In this document: piece after piece, positions 26,487-35,306 of the stretch
Layout: each line of letters begins with the position of its first letter
Position numbering within the stretch: position 1 is the stretch's first letter
Assembly (NCBI RefSeq): GCF_900109545.1
Contig: NZ_FOAP01000002.1
Location: 1-64,000, forward strand
Direction: 5' to 3'
DNA: 64,000 nt
DNA from: Stigmatella aurantiaca
Lineage (GTDB): Bacteria > Myxococcota > Myxococcia > Myxococcales > Myxococcaceae
Notes under the pieces: model-generated
Told to the model about the DNA's origin: nothing
Seen by the model: the letters and a program-made list of their open reading frames with translations, nothing else
Database searches by the model: none
Position numbers and translations under genes: made by a program

Positions 26487-28060
26487 GGGGATGGGTGCTG
26501 GCGGTGTTGCTGTGCTCCGGAGCCTCCTCGGCCCAGGGCGAAGGGGCGCTGCGGGTGGCGGTGGTGGTGGGCAGCAACATCGGTCTGAAGGAAGAGGCGG
26601 CCCTCGACTACGCGGAGGCGGATGCCCGGCGCTTCCATGCGCTGATCCGGGAGGCGGGCCAGGTGGCCCCGGGCCATGCCTTCCTGGTGACGGAAGGGGG
26701 CGCGGAGGCGGTCCGGAGCGCGCTGTCCAGGGCCCAGCGGTTGCTGGCCCAGGCGCGTCTCCGGGGGAGCGGCACGTTGATCTTCTATGCGTCCGCCCAC
26801 GCGGATGAGGAGTCGCTGCACCTGGAGGGCACGAAGCTCCCCCTCGCGGAGCTGACCCAGGTGCTGGAGGACACACCGGCCACGTTGCGGGTGGCCCTCC
26901 TCGATGCGTGCCGGACGCCGGTGCGGACCCGTGCGAAGGGAGGCGTGCCTCGCGCCGTGGAGGTTCCCGTGCAGTTGGAGGTGCCCGCCCAGGTGGAGGG
27001 GATGGTGGTGCTCCGGTCGGCGGGGGAGGGGGAGCCCGCCCAGGAGTGGTCCGCCCTACGGGGCTCGCTCTTCACGCACCACCTGCTGGCGGCGTTGCGC
27101 GGACTGGCGGATGGGAACGGGGATGGGGCCGTCACGCTGGCGGAGCTCTACGCGTACACCTGGCGCCACACGCTGGCCAGCTCCACCCAGGGAGGGGCGG
27201 GGCTCCAGCACCCGAGCTTCGACATCCGCCTGAAGGGCTGGGGAGAGTGGGTGCTGGCGCGCCCGGCGCGGCTCGGGGCCCAGTTGGTGCTCGGGGAGGA
27301 CGTGGAGGGCAGCCTCTGGGTCACGGACCCGCAGAACGGGCTGGTGGCGGAGGTGCGCAAGTCCCGGGGCGAGGTCCTGCGGCTGGCGGTGCGGCCTGGA
27401 CGGTACCAGGTGGTTCGCCCCGAGGGCGCGTTCGCCGAGGCGGCCGAGGTGCTCCTGGGCTGGAACGCGGAGCGGGTTCTGACCCGGGCTGGCTTCCTGA
27501 GCGTGCCCCGGCAGCACGCCCGTCTCCGCGGGGGGGCGCCGCTGGTGCTGCGCCCGTGGGCCCTGAGCGCCGGGTATGCCCTGTCCTCGGGCTCGGTGCG
27601 GGGCCTGGGCCTGGAGCACTTCGCGGAAGTGGGGGTGCGGCGCCGGTGGTCACGGGCCCTGGTGGGAGCGCGGCTGGGCTTCACGCGCGCCCGGAGGGCG
27701 TGGGAAGACCTCCACCTGGTCCAGACCGGAGTGCAGGCCTCCCTGAGCGTGGGCTTCCCGTTTCCCCTGGGGCCCGTGGAGGTGACGGTGGGGGCAGAGG
27801 GCCGTGGGACGTGGGTGTCCCAGTCCTTCACACGGGTGGATGCGGAACAGGCCGGCCGGCTCTTCGGCATCGAGGAGCCCCGGCGCTGGGGGCTCATTCC
27901 GGGCGTGGGGCCGTTCGCGTCCGTGACGTACCCCTTGGCGGAGCCGCTGCTGGTGGGGGTGGAGGGCACCGTGGGCGTCATGCGGACGCCCCGGTACGAG
28001 GGCAGGGCGGAGCTGCTGCCTTCCGCCCAGTGGCGCATGGCGCTGCACTGGGCGCTTTGA
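26483..28060 (+). CDS. Caspase-family (peptidase C14) protein with C-terminal beta domain
   Basis: A 525-residue exported protein. A signal peptide (cleavage near SAQG) is followed by a caspase p20-like domain (residues 23-250): VAVVVGSNIG, the catalytic His106 in YASAHADE and Cys143 in LLDACRTP, both at expected positions. The residues around His differ from the usual SGHG. The rest (about 260-525) is beta-rich, with alternating aromatic/Gly strands such as LSAGYALSSGSV and VEVTVGAEGRGTWVSQSF, suggesting an outer-membrane barrel or large beta sheet. Last gene of the sigma operon (ATGA overlap). Substrate unknown; activity is inferred from the intact dyad. Confidence 0.82.
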   Translation: MRGWVLAVLLCSGASSAQGEGALRVAVVVGSNIGLKEEAALDYAEADARRFHALIREAGQVAPGHAFLVTEGGAEAVRSALSRAQRLLAQARLRGSGTLIFYASAHADEESLHLEGTKLPLAELTQVLEDTPATLRVALLDACRTPVRTRAKGGVPRAVEVPVQLEVPAQVEGMVVLRSAGEGEPAQEWSALRGSLFTHHLLAALRGLADGNGDGAVTLAELYAYTWRHTLASSTQGGAGLQHPSFDIRLKGWGEWVLARPARLGAQLVLGEDVEGSLWVTDPQNGLVAEVRKSRGEVLRLAVRPGRYQVVRPEGAFAEAAEVLLGWNAERVLTRAGFLSVPRQHARLRGGAPLVLRPWALSAGYALSSGSVRGLGLEHFAEVGVRRRWSRALVGARLGFTRARRAWEDLHLVQTGVQASLSVGFPFPLGPVEVTVGAEGRGTWVSQSFTRVDAEQAGRLFGIEEPRRWGLIPGVGPFASVTYPLAEPLLVGVEGTVGVMRTPRYEGRAELLPSAQWRMALHWAL

Positions 28061-28110
28061 GCGCTTACTCGAGCATCTTCACGAGGTGGGCGGGCTCCGC
28101 GCGTCCAGCC

Positions 28111-30294
28111 TCAATCCACGACGGTGAAGTGAGACACCAGCCGGTAGGCACTGAGGGTCCCGCTGTCGTCCAGCAGGTAGAGGCCGAGCCGCGCGTCCAC
28201 CTGGAGCGCGACGAGTCCGGCCCCCGCGCGCACCTGGCCCAGCACCTGGCCTCCCTTGGGGTCCACGGCGCGCACCTGATCGCCGGCCAGGAGGGTGACG
28301 CCGCGCGAGGTCCGGGCGGGCAGGGCGGCGGGGAGGGCCTCTCCCACGGCGCCCACGCGCCAGCTCAGCTCGCCGGAGGTCTCCACCCGGGCCGCCGCGC
28401 CGCTGGCGGAGGTGACCAGCACCGCGCCCGGCAGCGCGGCCAGTGCATAGGGGCCCGTGCCCAGGTGCAGCGCGCGCTCCCACAGGAGCTTCCCCTTCGC
28501 GTCCAGGCAGAGCAGCATGCCCTCGCGGTCCCGCTCTCCGGCGACGTACAGGCGCGTGCGTGAAGTCAGCGGGGCCGAGGGCATGGCCAGGTGGAACTCA
28601 CGCGTCCACGCCACGTCTCCGGAGTGTGCATCCGCCATCAACAGCGCGTGGTGCGAGCCCCGCCCCAGCAGCGCCACGAAGTGCTTGCCCCAGGGCACCG
28701 GCGTGCCGTGGAAGGGCTGCGGCGCCCGCATCCGGTAGCGCACCTGCCCGTCCGTGATGTCCAGCCCGTACAGGTAGCCCGAGTCCGTGGCCAGCATGGC
28801 CCGGTGGCCCTGCATCGCCAGCCAGCTGCGCTGGGTGCGCGGCGGTGCCAGGCGCCAGATTTCCCGGCCGGTCACCTCCGCGTAGGCGAGCACCGTCCGG
28901 TCCTCCGCCAGGGTGATGAGCAGTCCGTCCTGGCGCACCAGTTGCGGCCCCAGCGTCAGCCCGTCGTGGTCGTGCAGCCACCGGGCGCTGGGGCCCGAGC
29001 CCATGAAGCCGAGGACGCGGTCCAGGTCCGCCGTCACCACGTGGCCTTCCGCCGTCGCCGCCACGCCATGGCTCGACGCCCGCCGCCACAGGATCTCCCC
29101 ATCCTTGCGGGACACGGCGCAGGCCATCTCCCGCGAGCAGAACACCGCCTCCTGGCGCCCCAGGTGGAGCTGGCCGAACTCCGCGCCCGTCAGCCCCTTC
29201 TGCGACCAGCGCTTCTCGAAGCGCAACCGGCGCAGGCGCCCGGGTACCGGCAGGGGCTTGCCCGTGCCCGCCGCACGCCCCCGTCCCCGGGCCTGGGCCT
29301 CGCCTTCGGAAGGGGGAACGGCCTCGCGCAGGTGCGACAGCCCCTCCCGGCACCGGTCCGTCAGCTCCACCAGATAGGGGTTCGAAACCTGGGTGCGCTC
29401 ACGCTCCGAGAGGGCCAGCGCCAGCGACTGCCCCAGGTGGAACATCGCCGCCACCAGCGCCTCGCCCTTCACCTCGAAGGCGGCGCCCGCGCCCAGCTTT
29501 CCCCGCCCCGCGGCCAGCTCCAGGGAGAGCCCCGGCTTCACCCCGGCCAGCTCCAGGGAGAAGCGGGGCTCGCCGAGCTCCACCGCCCGGGCCAGCTCCA
29601 CCGCCTGCCGGGACAGCTCCAACGCGGTGAGGAAAGGAGGGCCCGGAGCCCGCCACGCCGTGGGCTGGCCCGGCAGGGAGAGCCAGACCTCGCCCGCGCA
29701 CAGCAGGCTTCCCAGGGCCGCGCCCGGGTCCTTTCCCCGGGACCGCAGCAGGTCCGTGGCGTCTTTCAGCTCGAAGCCGAAGCCGGGCGTCTCCGGGGGC
29801 TCCACCCGGCGGACGAAGGGCTCGGGGCGGGGCGCTTTCTGCACCACCCCCGGGCCGCTGAGCTGGCGCAGGGCCTCCTTCAACTCCCGGGCCGGGGGGG
29901 TGGAGAGCGTGCCGGGGGCCACCCGGGTGAGGTCCGCCAGGAAGCCCCGGCCGCACTCCCGCGCCGCCTCGGCCAGATCCTCCAGGTCCACCCGCACGGG
30001 CGGCCGCAGCAGCCGCGCCGGGCGCCCCAGGCTCGCCACGGACAGGGCCACCTCGGTCCCGGTGCGCCGCATCACCAGCTCCAGCCCGGCCTCCACCAGG
30101 GATACCTGGACCAGCCCCTCTTTTCCGGAGTGCAAAGCCGCCGCCGCGCGCGTCAGGGCGGACACCACTTCCACGAGCGGTTCTTCCACCGCCCCAGAAA
30201 GAAGGTTGACGCCATCCAATTCCAAGGCGATGGAATCCAACGGCGGAGCCGAGGGTTCGCGCTTCCAGCGCTGTCCAAGACGAAAGCGGGTCAT
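28111..30294 (-). CDS. PQQ-like beta-propeller protein
   Basis: A 727-residue protein. The C-terminal half (about residues 370-727) is a chain of PQQ/BamB-like blades: SRKDGEILWRR, EVTGREIWRLAPP, LDITDGQVRYRMR, AHSGDVAWTREF, LDAKGKLLWERAL, VETSGELSWRVG. The first ~350 residues are helical/beta and unassigned. No signal peptide is visible with the ATG at 30294, so it looks cytoplasmic, unusual for this blade type. GAAGGGA precedes the start. It is divergent from the HARE-HTH gene and convergent with the caspase gene (50-base gap). Confidence 0.75.
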   Translation of the reverse strand: MTRFRLGQRWKREPSAPPLDSIALELDGVNLLSGAVEEPLVEVVSALTRAAAALHSGKEGLVQVSLVEAGLELVMRRTGTEVALSVASLGRPARLLRPPVRVDLEDLAEAARECGRGFLADLTRVAPGTLSTPPARELKEALRQLSGPGVVQKAPRPEPFVRRVEPPETPGFGFELKDATDLLRSRGKDPGAALGSLLCAGEVWLSLPGQPTAWRAPGPPFLTALELSRQAVELARAVELGEPRFSLELAGVKPGLSLELAAGRGKLGAGAAFEVKGEALVAAMFHLGQSLALALSERERTQVSNPYLVELTDRCREGLSHLREAVPPSEGEAQARGRGRAAGTGKPLPVPGRLRRLRFEKRWSQKGLTGAEFGQLHLGRQEAVFCSREMACAVSRKDGEILWRRASSHGVAATAEGHVVTADLDRVLGFMGSGPSARWLHDHDGLTLGPQLVRQDGLLITLAEDRTVLAYAEVTGREIWRLAPPRTQRSWLAMQGHRAMLATDSGYLYGLDITDGQVRYRMRAPQPFHGTPVPWGKHFVALLGRGSHHALLMADAHSGDVAWTREFHLAMPSAPLTSRTRLYVAGERDREGMLLCLDAKGKLLWERALHLGTGPYALAALPGAVLVTSASGAAARVETSGELSWRVGAVGEALPAALPARTSRGVTLLAGDQVRAVDPKGGQVLGQVRAGAGLVALQVDARLGLYLLDDSGTLSAYRLVSHFTVVD

Positions 30295-30306
30295 CCGTTC
30301 CCTTCG

Positions 30307-30336
30307 TTGACAAGCCAGAATACAGGTGGCTAGCAT
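30307..30336 (+). promoter_or_regulatory. Consensus sigma-70 promoter of the HARE-HTH gene
   Basis: TTGACA (30307-30312), 18-base spacer, TAGCAT (30331-30336). The start point would be near 30343, giving a leader of about 50 bases with GGGGA before the ATG at 30395. The -35 box is a perfect match to the housekeeping consensus. Confidence 0.7.
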
Positions 30337-30394
30337 CCGCCGCCCATACGGACCTACATTTTTGTAACCGTCTGAAATTCTTGGGGAATACTCG

Positions 30395-32335
30395 ATGACA
30401 TTTTACGAGGCCGCGCTCCGAATCCTGGAGAGCGAAGGTCGTCCCCTCCACTTTCTCGAAATTACCGAGAAGTCCATCGCTCAGAACCTCCTGTCCCATG
30501 TTGGAAAGACGCCAGAAATCACGATGCTGTCGCGGCTGGCCGCGATGGCACGGCGGACGCGGGATCGCAAGGTGGTCGTGACCTCCAAGGACACGTTTGC
30601 CTTGGTGGACTGGGCTTTGCAGGAGGATCTGGAAGCATTGGCACAGACCGGGGTGGTGGAGCCGAACCCGGAAGAGGATCTGCCGCCGCTGCGCCCCGCG
30701 GAGCGCCACCCGGAGCCGCGCACGGACAACGTGCGGGCCACGGGCCGGGGCAGCGAGCGCAAGCGCCGCCGGGAGGACGAGGAGGAGCGCGGTGGCCGCA
30801 AGCGCCGGTTCCCGCCCCTGCCGGAGGTGGTGTTCGAGATCCTCAGCGAGGCGGAGGCGGGCCTGCGGGCCGAGCAGCTCATCGAGCGCGCCCGGACGCG
30901 GGAGCTGGCCCCCGAGGACATCACCGTGGAGGCGGTGCTCACCGCGCTCCTGGAGGACAACCAGCGGCGCATCGACGCGGGGCGCCGTCCCCAGTTCTCC
31001 TTCAACAAGCAGTCGAGCGAGGTGAGCCTGGAGCGCGCGGGCTCGCCCAGCGAGGCGCCTCCCCTGGAGCTGCAGGCGGCGTTCGCCGCGGCCCTGGGCA
31101 TTCCCCTGGAGGGGGGACGGCCCCTCCTGGCGCGCCCCGCAGCCGCCGCGGGAACGGCCGAGACGCTGGTGGACCCGGCGCAGCTGGCCACGCTCAAGAC
31201 GGCGCTCAAGGACGTGCGCCGCACGGTGGCGCGGGGCCTGCGCAAGCGCCTGGGCGAGCTGGAGGTGGGCACGTTCGAGAAGTCCGTCGTGAAGATGATG
31301 CACGCGCTGCACTTCCGGGAGCTGAAGGTCGCCAAGCGCTCCAAGGAAGGCCCCCTGCTCACCGCGCGCAAGCGCGAGGGCAGCGTGGAGCTGCGCTACG
31401 CGGTGCGGCTGCTCAAGGGCACCTCCACCGTGGACCGCAAGATGGTGCAGGAGCTGCGCAGGGACCTGGGCCACTACTCGGCGCAGGTGGGCCTGCTGGT
31501 GAGCGCGGGCGAGGCGCGCGGCGATGCGCGCACCGAGGCGCAGGCCAGCGGCGCGCTGGTGATGCTGTGGTGCGGCGACGCGCTCGGCGAGAAGTTCCTC
31601 GAGGCGAAGACGGCGGTGTCCATCACCCAGGTGGAGCTGTTCGACATCGACGAGCGCTTCTTCGAGGCGGCGAAGCTCGATGCCGACGAGGCCCAGCGCC
31701 GGCGCGAGGAGCGTCAGCGCGAGAAGCAGAAGGGCGAGCCGGGCGGCAAGGAGACCTCCTCCCGGCGTGCCGACGAGTCCGAGCAGGACAAGGAGCAGGA
31801 CCTCGCCGAGGAGCCCAAGCCCATCGAGGTGGAGGTGCGCGAGAGCAGCCTCTCCGCGGTGCCGCCCCCGCCGCCCCCGGAGGACGAGGAGCAGGGCGAG
31901 GAGGGTGACGACGAAGGGGACGATGAGGATCTCGAGGCCGCGAGTGCCTTCGTGGGAGGCACCCCCGAGGGAGGCGCGTCCGCGGAGGGCGGCTCCCCAT
32001 CCGAGCGCAAGCGCCGCCGCCGCCGTCGCCGTGGGCGCCGGGGCCGTGGCAACAAGCCCGAGGCCGGCGCCCCGGGTGCGGCGCCGGCAGGGGAGGCGGC
32101 TCCTGAGGGAGCGCCTGCCGTGGGCGCAGTGGCCGCCGTCGAGGCCGCCGCCGTGGCCGCAGAGGCACTGCAGCCTGCGGAGGAGGCACCCCAGCCTGCC
32201 GGGGAGGCCCCACAGCCTGCTGGAGAGGCACCCCAGCCTGCTGGGGAGGCACCCGCCGCCGCGGAGCCGCCGCCTGCCCCGCCCACCGAGGAGGAATCTT
32301 CCGAGGGAGGCACTTCCGAGGGGAACCCGAGCTAA
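30395..32335 (+). CDS. HARE-HTH protein with Mrr-like nuclease fold and charged tail
   Basis: A 646-residue DNA-binding-type protein. Residues 1-75 match the HARE-HTH domain (MTFYEAALRILESEGRPLHF), which links DNA to RNA polymerase or chromatin factors; a second similar unit may lie at about 145-205. Residues about 280-440 resemble an Mrr/restriction-endonuclease fold, but the expected D...(E/Q)xK active site is degenerate (RKREGSVELRYAVRLL), so cleavage is unlikely. The C-terminal ~200 residues are low complexity: acidic blocks, an Arg-rich run, and four 7-residue repeats of EAPQPAG type. A role in transcription or nucleoid organisation is inferred, not shown. Confidence 0.7.
   Translation: MTFYEAALRILESEGRPLHFLEITEKSIAQNLLSHVGKTPEITMLSRLAAMARRTRDRKVVVTSKDTFALVDWALQEDLEALAQTGVVEPNPEEDLPPLRPAERHPEPRTDNVRATGRGSERKRRREDEEERGGRKRRFPPLPEVVFEILSEAEAGLRAEQLIERARTRELAPEDITVEAVLTALLEDNQRRIDAGRRPQFSFNKQSSEVSLERAGSPSEAPPLELQAAFAAALGIPLEGGRPLLARPAAAAGTAETLVDPAQLATLKTALKDVRRTVARGLRKRLGELEVGTFEKSVVKMMHALHFRELKVAKRSKEGPLLTARKREGSVELRYAVRLLKGTSTVDRKMVQELRRDLGHYSAQVGLLVSAGEARGDARTEAQASGALVMLWCGDALGEKFLEAKTAVSITQVELFDIDERFFEAAKLDADEAQRRREERQREKQKGEPGGKETSSRRADESEQDKEQDLAEEPKPIEVEVRESSLSAVPPPPPPEDEEQGEEGDDEGDDEDLEAASAFVGGTPEGGASAEGGSPSERKRRRRRRRGRRGRGNKPEAGAPGAAPAGEAAPEGAPAVGAVAAVEAAAVAAEALQPAEEAPQPAGEAPQPAGEAPQPAGEAPAAAEPPPAPPTEEESSEGGTSEGNPS
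32162..32254 (+). repeat. 21-bp tandem repeat, four copies plus a partial
   Basis: Units at 32162, 32183, 32204 and 32225 with a partial copy at 32246 have the form GAGGCACCCCAGCCTGCTGG plus one base. They encode EAPQPAG-type heptads near the C-terminus of the HARE-HTH protein. The exact 3n period allows copy number to change without frameshift. Confidence 0.9.
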
Positions 32336-32383
32336 CGGTTCGCGGGGACGGGCAGGGGGGGAGTGAGGTACGGTGAGGGGGTC

Positions 32384-33301
32384 ATGAAGCCGTTCTTGCT
32401 CCTCACCACCAGTCTCCTGCTGCTGGGCGCCTGCCGTTCCCAGGCGCCCCGCTACCCGGTGGGAGAGGTCCGGCTGTCGGGAGAGACGGTGACGGACAAC
32501 GCCCAGCTCGCGCTGGAGCCCGATCAAATCCGGGAGCTCTTCCAGCAGGCCCTCCAGGGCAGCAAGCGCTTCGAGCTGCTCCAGGAGAAGAAGGCCGGTG
32601 AGGTGCGCCCGTGGCGGCTGACGCTGGAGCTGCCCTTCACCCGGGAGATCCTCAAGGACGACAGCAAGCACACCTATGCCGAGGTCGGCGCCACGCTGGT
32701 GCTGGAGCGCTTCGGCGGGGAGCTCCCCGAGCGCTACGAGGTGGTCGGTCTGGGAGAGACCCGGGTGGCCGCGGAGACGCCCGAGGCCCGGCGCAAGGCC
32801 CTGCGGGCCTCGCTCGACGCCGCGCTCCGCCAGGTGACCGATCTGGCGCAGCTCCAGCTCTCCTCGCTGGATCGGGACAGCGGCGCGCTCGTGCAGGATC
32901 TCCAGTCGTCGGATTCACGGGTCCGCGAGTTCGCCCTGCGCACGCTGGCCGAGCGCCGCCACCCGGCCGCGGCGCCCCTGCTCATCGAACAGCTCAAGTC
33001 GAGTGACGCCACCACGGTGCGGCAGGCCATCGGGGCGCTGGTGGAGATGCGCGCCCCGGCCGCCGTGCCGGCCCTCATCGATCTGTCCCGGGGCAAGGAG
33101 GTGGGCTTCCTGCAGGAGCTCGTCTTCGCGCTGGGGGAGATCGGCGGCAGCGAGGCGGAGGCGTACCTCTACACCGTGGCGGAGGGGCATGATCAGCCCG
33201 CCATCCAGGCCGCCGCGCAGCAGGCCCTGGAAACGCTTCACGCATCACGCAAGCACGGCTCACCGGAGGCGCGTGGGACGCTGTCCCCCGCGAACCATTG
33301 A
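32384..33301 (+). CDS. HEAT-repeat lipoprotein
   Basis: A 305-residue lipoprotein. The signal peptide ends at lipobox LGAC (Cys 17) and GGTGAGGGG precedes the ATG at 32384. The N-terminal domain (about 20-170) is beta-rich and unassigned. The C-terminal part (about 175-285) holds HEAT/PBS-lyase-like helical repeats (SRVREFALRTLAERRHPAAAP, TVRQAIGALVEMRAPAAVPAL), which mediate protein binding. It is 4 bases upstream of another lipoprotein gene, which in turn overlaps hom, so the three are co-transcribed. Confidence 0.8.
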   Translation: MKPFLLLTTSLLLLGACRSQAPRYPVGEVRLSGETVTDNAQLALEPDQIRELFQQALQGSKRFELLQEKKAGEVRPWRLTLELPFTREILKDDSKHTYAEVGATLVLERFGGELPERYEVVGLGETRVAAETPEARRKALRASLDAALRQVTDLAQLQLSSLDRDSGALVQDLQSSDSRVREFALRTLAERRHPAAAPLLIEQLKSSDATTVRQAIGALVEMRAPAAVPALIDLSRGKEVGFLQELVFALGEIGGSEAEAYLYTVAEGHDQPAIQAAAQQALETLHASRKHGSPEARGTLSPANH

Positions 33302-33305
33302 ACGT

Positions 33306-33911
33306 ATGAAGGTCTCTCTCGTTGGGGGCTGGGCGCTGGTGTCCGCTGCCCTGGTCTGGAGCGGTTGTGCCAAGCGGGTCGCGGCGGAGGAGCCCTCCCC
33401 GGGCCCTGCCTCGCTGGCCGCCTATTACCCCCTCGCCGTGGGCAATGCATGGACGTACCGGCTCAATGGCCGGGACGACAAGCGCGTGGAGGTGAAGATC
33501 ACCGGTGAGGAGGACGGCTACTTCATCGACAACCGGAACAGCCAGCTCACCGTGGACAGCTTCGGCGTCCGGGACCAGAAGCGCTACCTGCTGCGGGGCC
33601 CCGTCGAGGCGGGCCACTCGTGGACGAACGTGGTCTCGGTCTCCTCCACCGAGCGCTACCGCATCCTCTGGGCGGGCAGCCCCTGCGAGGTCCCGGCGGG
33701 CACCTTCCCGGACTGCGTCCAGGTCGAGGCGCGCAACCGCGTGGATGCGGACACCACGCTCGTCAACACGCTCACCTTCGCCGCGGGCGTGGGGCTGGTC
33801 CGCATCCAGGTGGAGGCGGAGCGGCAGGGGCAGCGCATTCCGCAGACGTGGCTGGAGCTGCTCGCGTACGAGGTGAAGCCGCCCCCGCCGGGTGCAGGGA
33901 GGAGCGAATGA
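33306..33911 (+). CDS. Small lipoprotein of unknown function
   Basis: A 201-residue exported protein. The N-terminal hydrophobic stretch ends in SGC (Cys 21), an acceptable lipobox with Trp at -3. The mature domain is beta-rich: YYPLAVGNAWTYRLNG is a motif common in small myxobacterial secreted proteins, and a Cys pair occurs around SPCEVPAGTFPDC. No enzyme motif was seen. It begins 4 bases after the HEAT lipoprotein and its stop overlaps the hom start (ATGA). Confidence 0.75.
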   Translation: MKVSLVGGWALVSAALVWSGCAKRVAAEEPSPGPASLAAYYPLAVGNAWTYRLNGRDDKRVEVKITGEEDGYFIDNRNSQLTVDSFGVRDQKRYLLRGPVEAGHSWTNVVSVSSTERYRILWAGSPCEVPAGTFPDCVQVEARNRVDADTTLVNTLTFAAGVGLVRIQVEAERQGQRIPQTWLELLAYEVKPPPPGAGRSE

Positions 33912-35233
33912 AAGAGATCGGCATCGCGCTGCTGGGCATGGGCAACGTCGGGCTGGGCACGTACCGGATCCTCGCGGACCACGCCCGGGACATCGAGCGC
34001 CGCCTGGGCGCGCGCGTGCGCGTGCGCCACATCCTCGTGCGGGAGGAGGGCAGGGCCCGGCCCGAGGATGTCCCGGCCGAGCTCGTCACCCGGAGCATCG
34101 ACCCGATCCTCGCCGACCCCGAAGTGGCCGTGGTCGTCGAGGTGATGGGCGGCCTGTCGCCCGCGCGCGAGTACCTGGAGCGCGCCATCGCCTCGGGGCG
34201 GCATGTCGTCACCGCCAACAAGGCCCTGCTCACCGCGCACGGCGAGGCGCTCTTCTCCCAGGCCCTCGCCCGGGGCGTGGACCTGCACTTCGAAGCGGCC
34301 GTGTGCGGCGGCATCCCCATCATCCGCACCCTGCGCGAGGCGCTCGCCTCGGACCGGGTCTCCTCCATCCACGGCATCGTCAACGGGACGACCAACTTCA
34401 TCCTCTCGGCCATGTCCGATGAGGGGGCGGCCTACGGGGATGCGCTCGCGCAGGCCCAGAAGCTGGGGTTCGCGGAGGCCGATCCCACCCTGGACGTGAG
34501 CGGCATGGACGCGGCGCAGAAGCTCTGCCTGCTGGCCTCGCTGGCGTTCGCCACGCGCGTCTCGCCGCAGGATGTCCACGTGGAGGGCATCACCTCGCTG
34601 TTGCCGGTGGACATCAGCCTGGGGCGCGAGGCGGGCTATGTCCTCAAGCTGCTGGCCATCGCCCAGCGCTCCTCCGAGGGGCTGGACGTGCGGGTCCACC
34701 CGGCCTTCATCCCGTCGGCGAGCCCCCTGGCGGATGTGCGCGGCGCCTTCAACGCGGTGCTGCTCCAGTCGGCGGCGCTCGGCGCCTCGCTGTTCTCCGG
34801 GCTGGGGGCGGGCTCGCTGCCCACCGGCAGCGCGGTGGTGGCGGACACCATCGACATCTGCCGCAACCTGCTGGCGGGGGTCTCCGGCCGGCTGCCCATG
34901 CTCTGCCCGCCCTACCTCCAGGAGGCACCGCGCGTGCCCACCGTCCAGCGGCGGGGGCCCTTCTACCTGCGCTTCTCCGTGAGCGACGAGCCCGGCGTCC
35001 TGGGCCGCATCGCCACCGTGCTCGGCGAGAAGGGCGTGAGCCTGGCCTCCGTGCTCCAGCGCCCGGCCCGCCCCGAGGATCCGCACGCCACCATTGTCGT
35101 CTTCACGCACACCACCCGCGAGCAGGACATACAGGCCGCGGTGCAGTGGATCGACGCGCTGAAGAGCACGCGGGCGCCCACCCAGGTCATTCGCATCGAG
35201 GAAGGGCCCGGGGTGCTGCGGGCAGGCGGGTAG
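33908..35233 (+). CDS. hom: Homoserine dehydrogenase
   Basis: A 441-residue enzyme that reduces aspartate semialdehyde to homoserine with NAD(P)H, at the branch to threonine and methionine. N-terminal Rossmann domain (IALLGMGNVGLGTYRIL), catalytic domain with VTANKALL, GGIPIIRTLREAL, GIVNGTTNFIL and FAEADPTLDVSGMDAAQKL, and a C-terminal ACT domain (FYLRFSVSDEPGVLGRIATV) for allosteric control by threonine. Full family length. ATG at 33908 overlaps the stop of an unrelated lipoprotein gene, an odd operon partner. A hairpin follows at 35252. Confidence 0.95.
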   Translation: MKEIGIALLGMGNVGLGTYRILADHARDIERRLGARVRVRHILVREEGRARPEDVPAELVTRSIDPILADPEVAVVVEVMGGLSPAREYLERAIASGRHVVTANKALLTAHGEALFSQALARGVDLHFEAAVCGGIPIIRTLREALASDRVSSIHGIVNGTTNFILSAMSDEGAAYGDALAQAQKLGFAEADPTLDVSGMDAAQKLCLLASLAFATRVSPQDVHVEGITSLLPVDISLGREAGYVLKLLAIAQRSSEGLDVRVHPAFIPSASPLADVRGAFNAVLLQSAALGASLFSGLGAGSLPTGSAVVADTIDICRNLLAGVSGRLPMLCPPYLQEAPRVPTVQRRGPFYLRFSVSDEPGVLGRIATVLGEKGVSLASVLQRPARPEDPHATIVVFTHTTREQDIQAAVQWIDALKSTRAPTQVIRIEEGPGVLRAGG

Positions 35234-35251
35234 GCCGGCCGGCCGGGTTGC

Positions 35252-35271
35252 ACGGAGGGGGAGCCCTCCGT
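35252..35271 (+). terminator. Hairpin after hom
   Basis: ACGGAGGG and CCCTCCGT form a perfect 8-bp stem with the loop GGAG, 18 bases after the hom stop. There is no T-run, so termination is likely but not certain. Confidence 0.45.
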
Positions 35272-35306
35272 ACCCTGCGGGCAACTCGACCCCCGAGGCT
35301 GCCCCG

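Noticed and set aside
32162-32254. CRISPR array
   Set aside because: The 21-base units are directly tandem with no spacers and lie inside a coding region.
29399-32671. 1090-codon minus-strand open frame
   Set aside because: Covers the HARE-HTH gene and part of the propeller gene antisense; no start site, no domain, Leu/Ala/Arg-rich repeats only.
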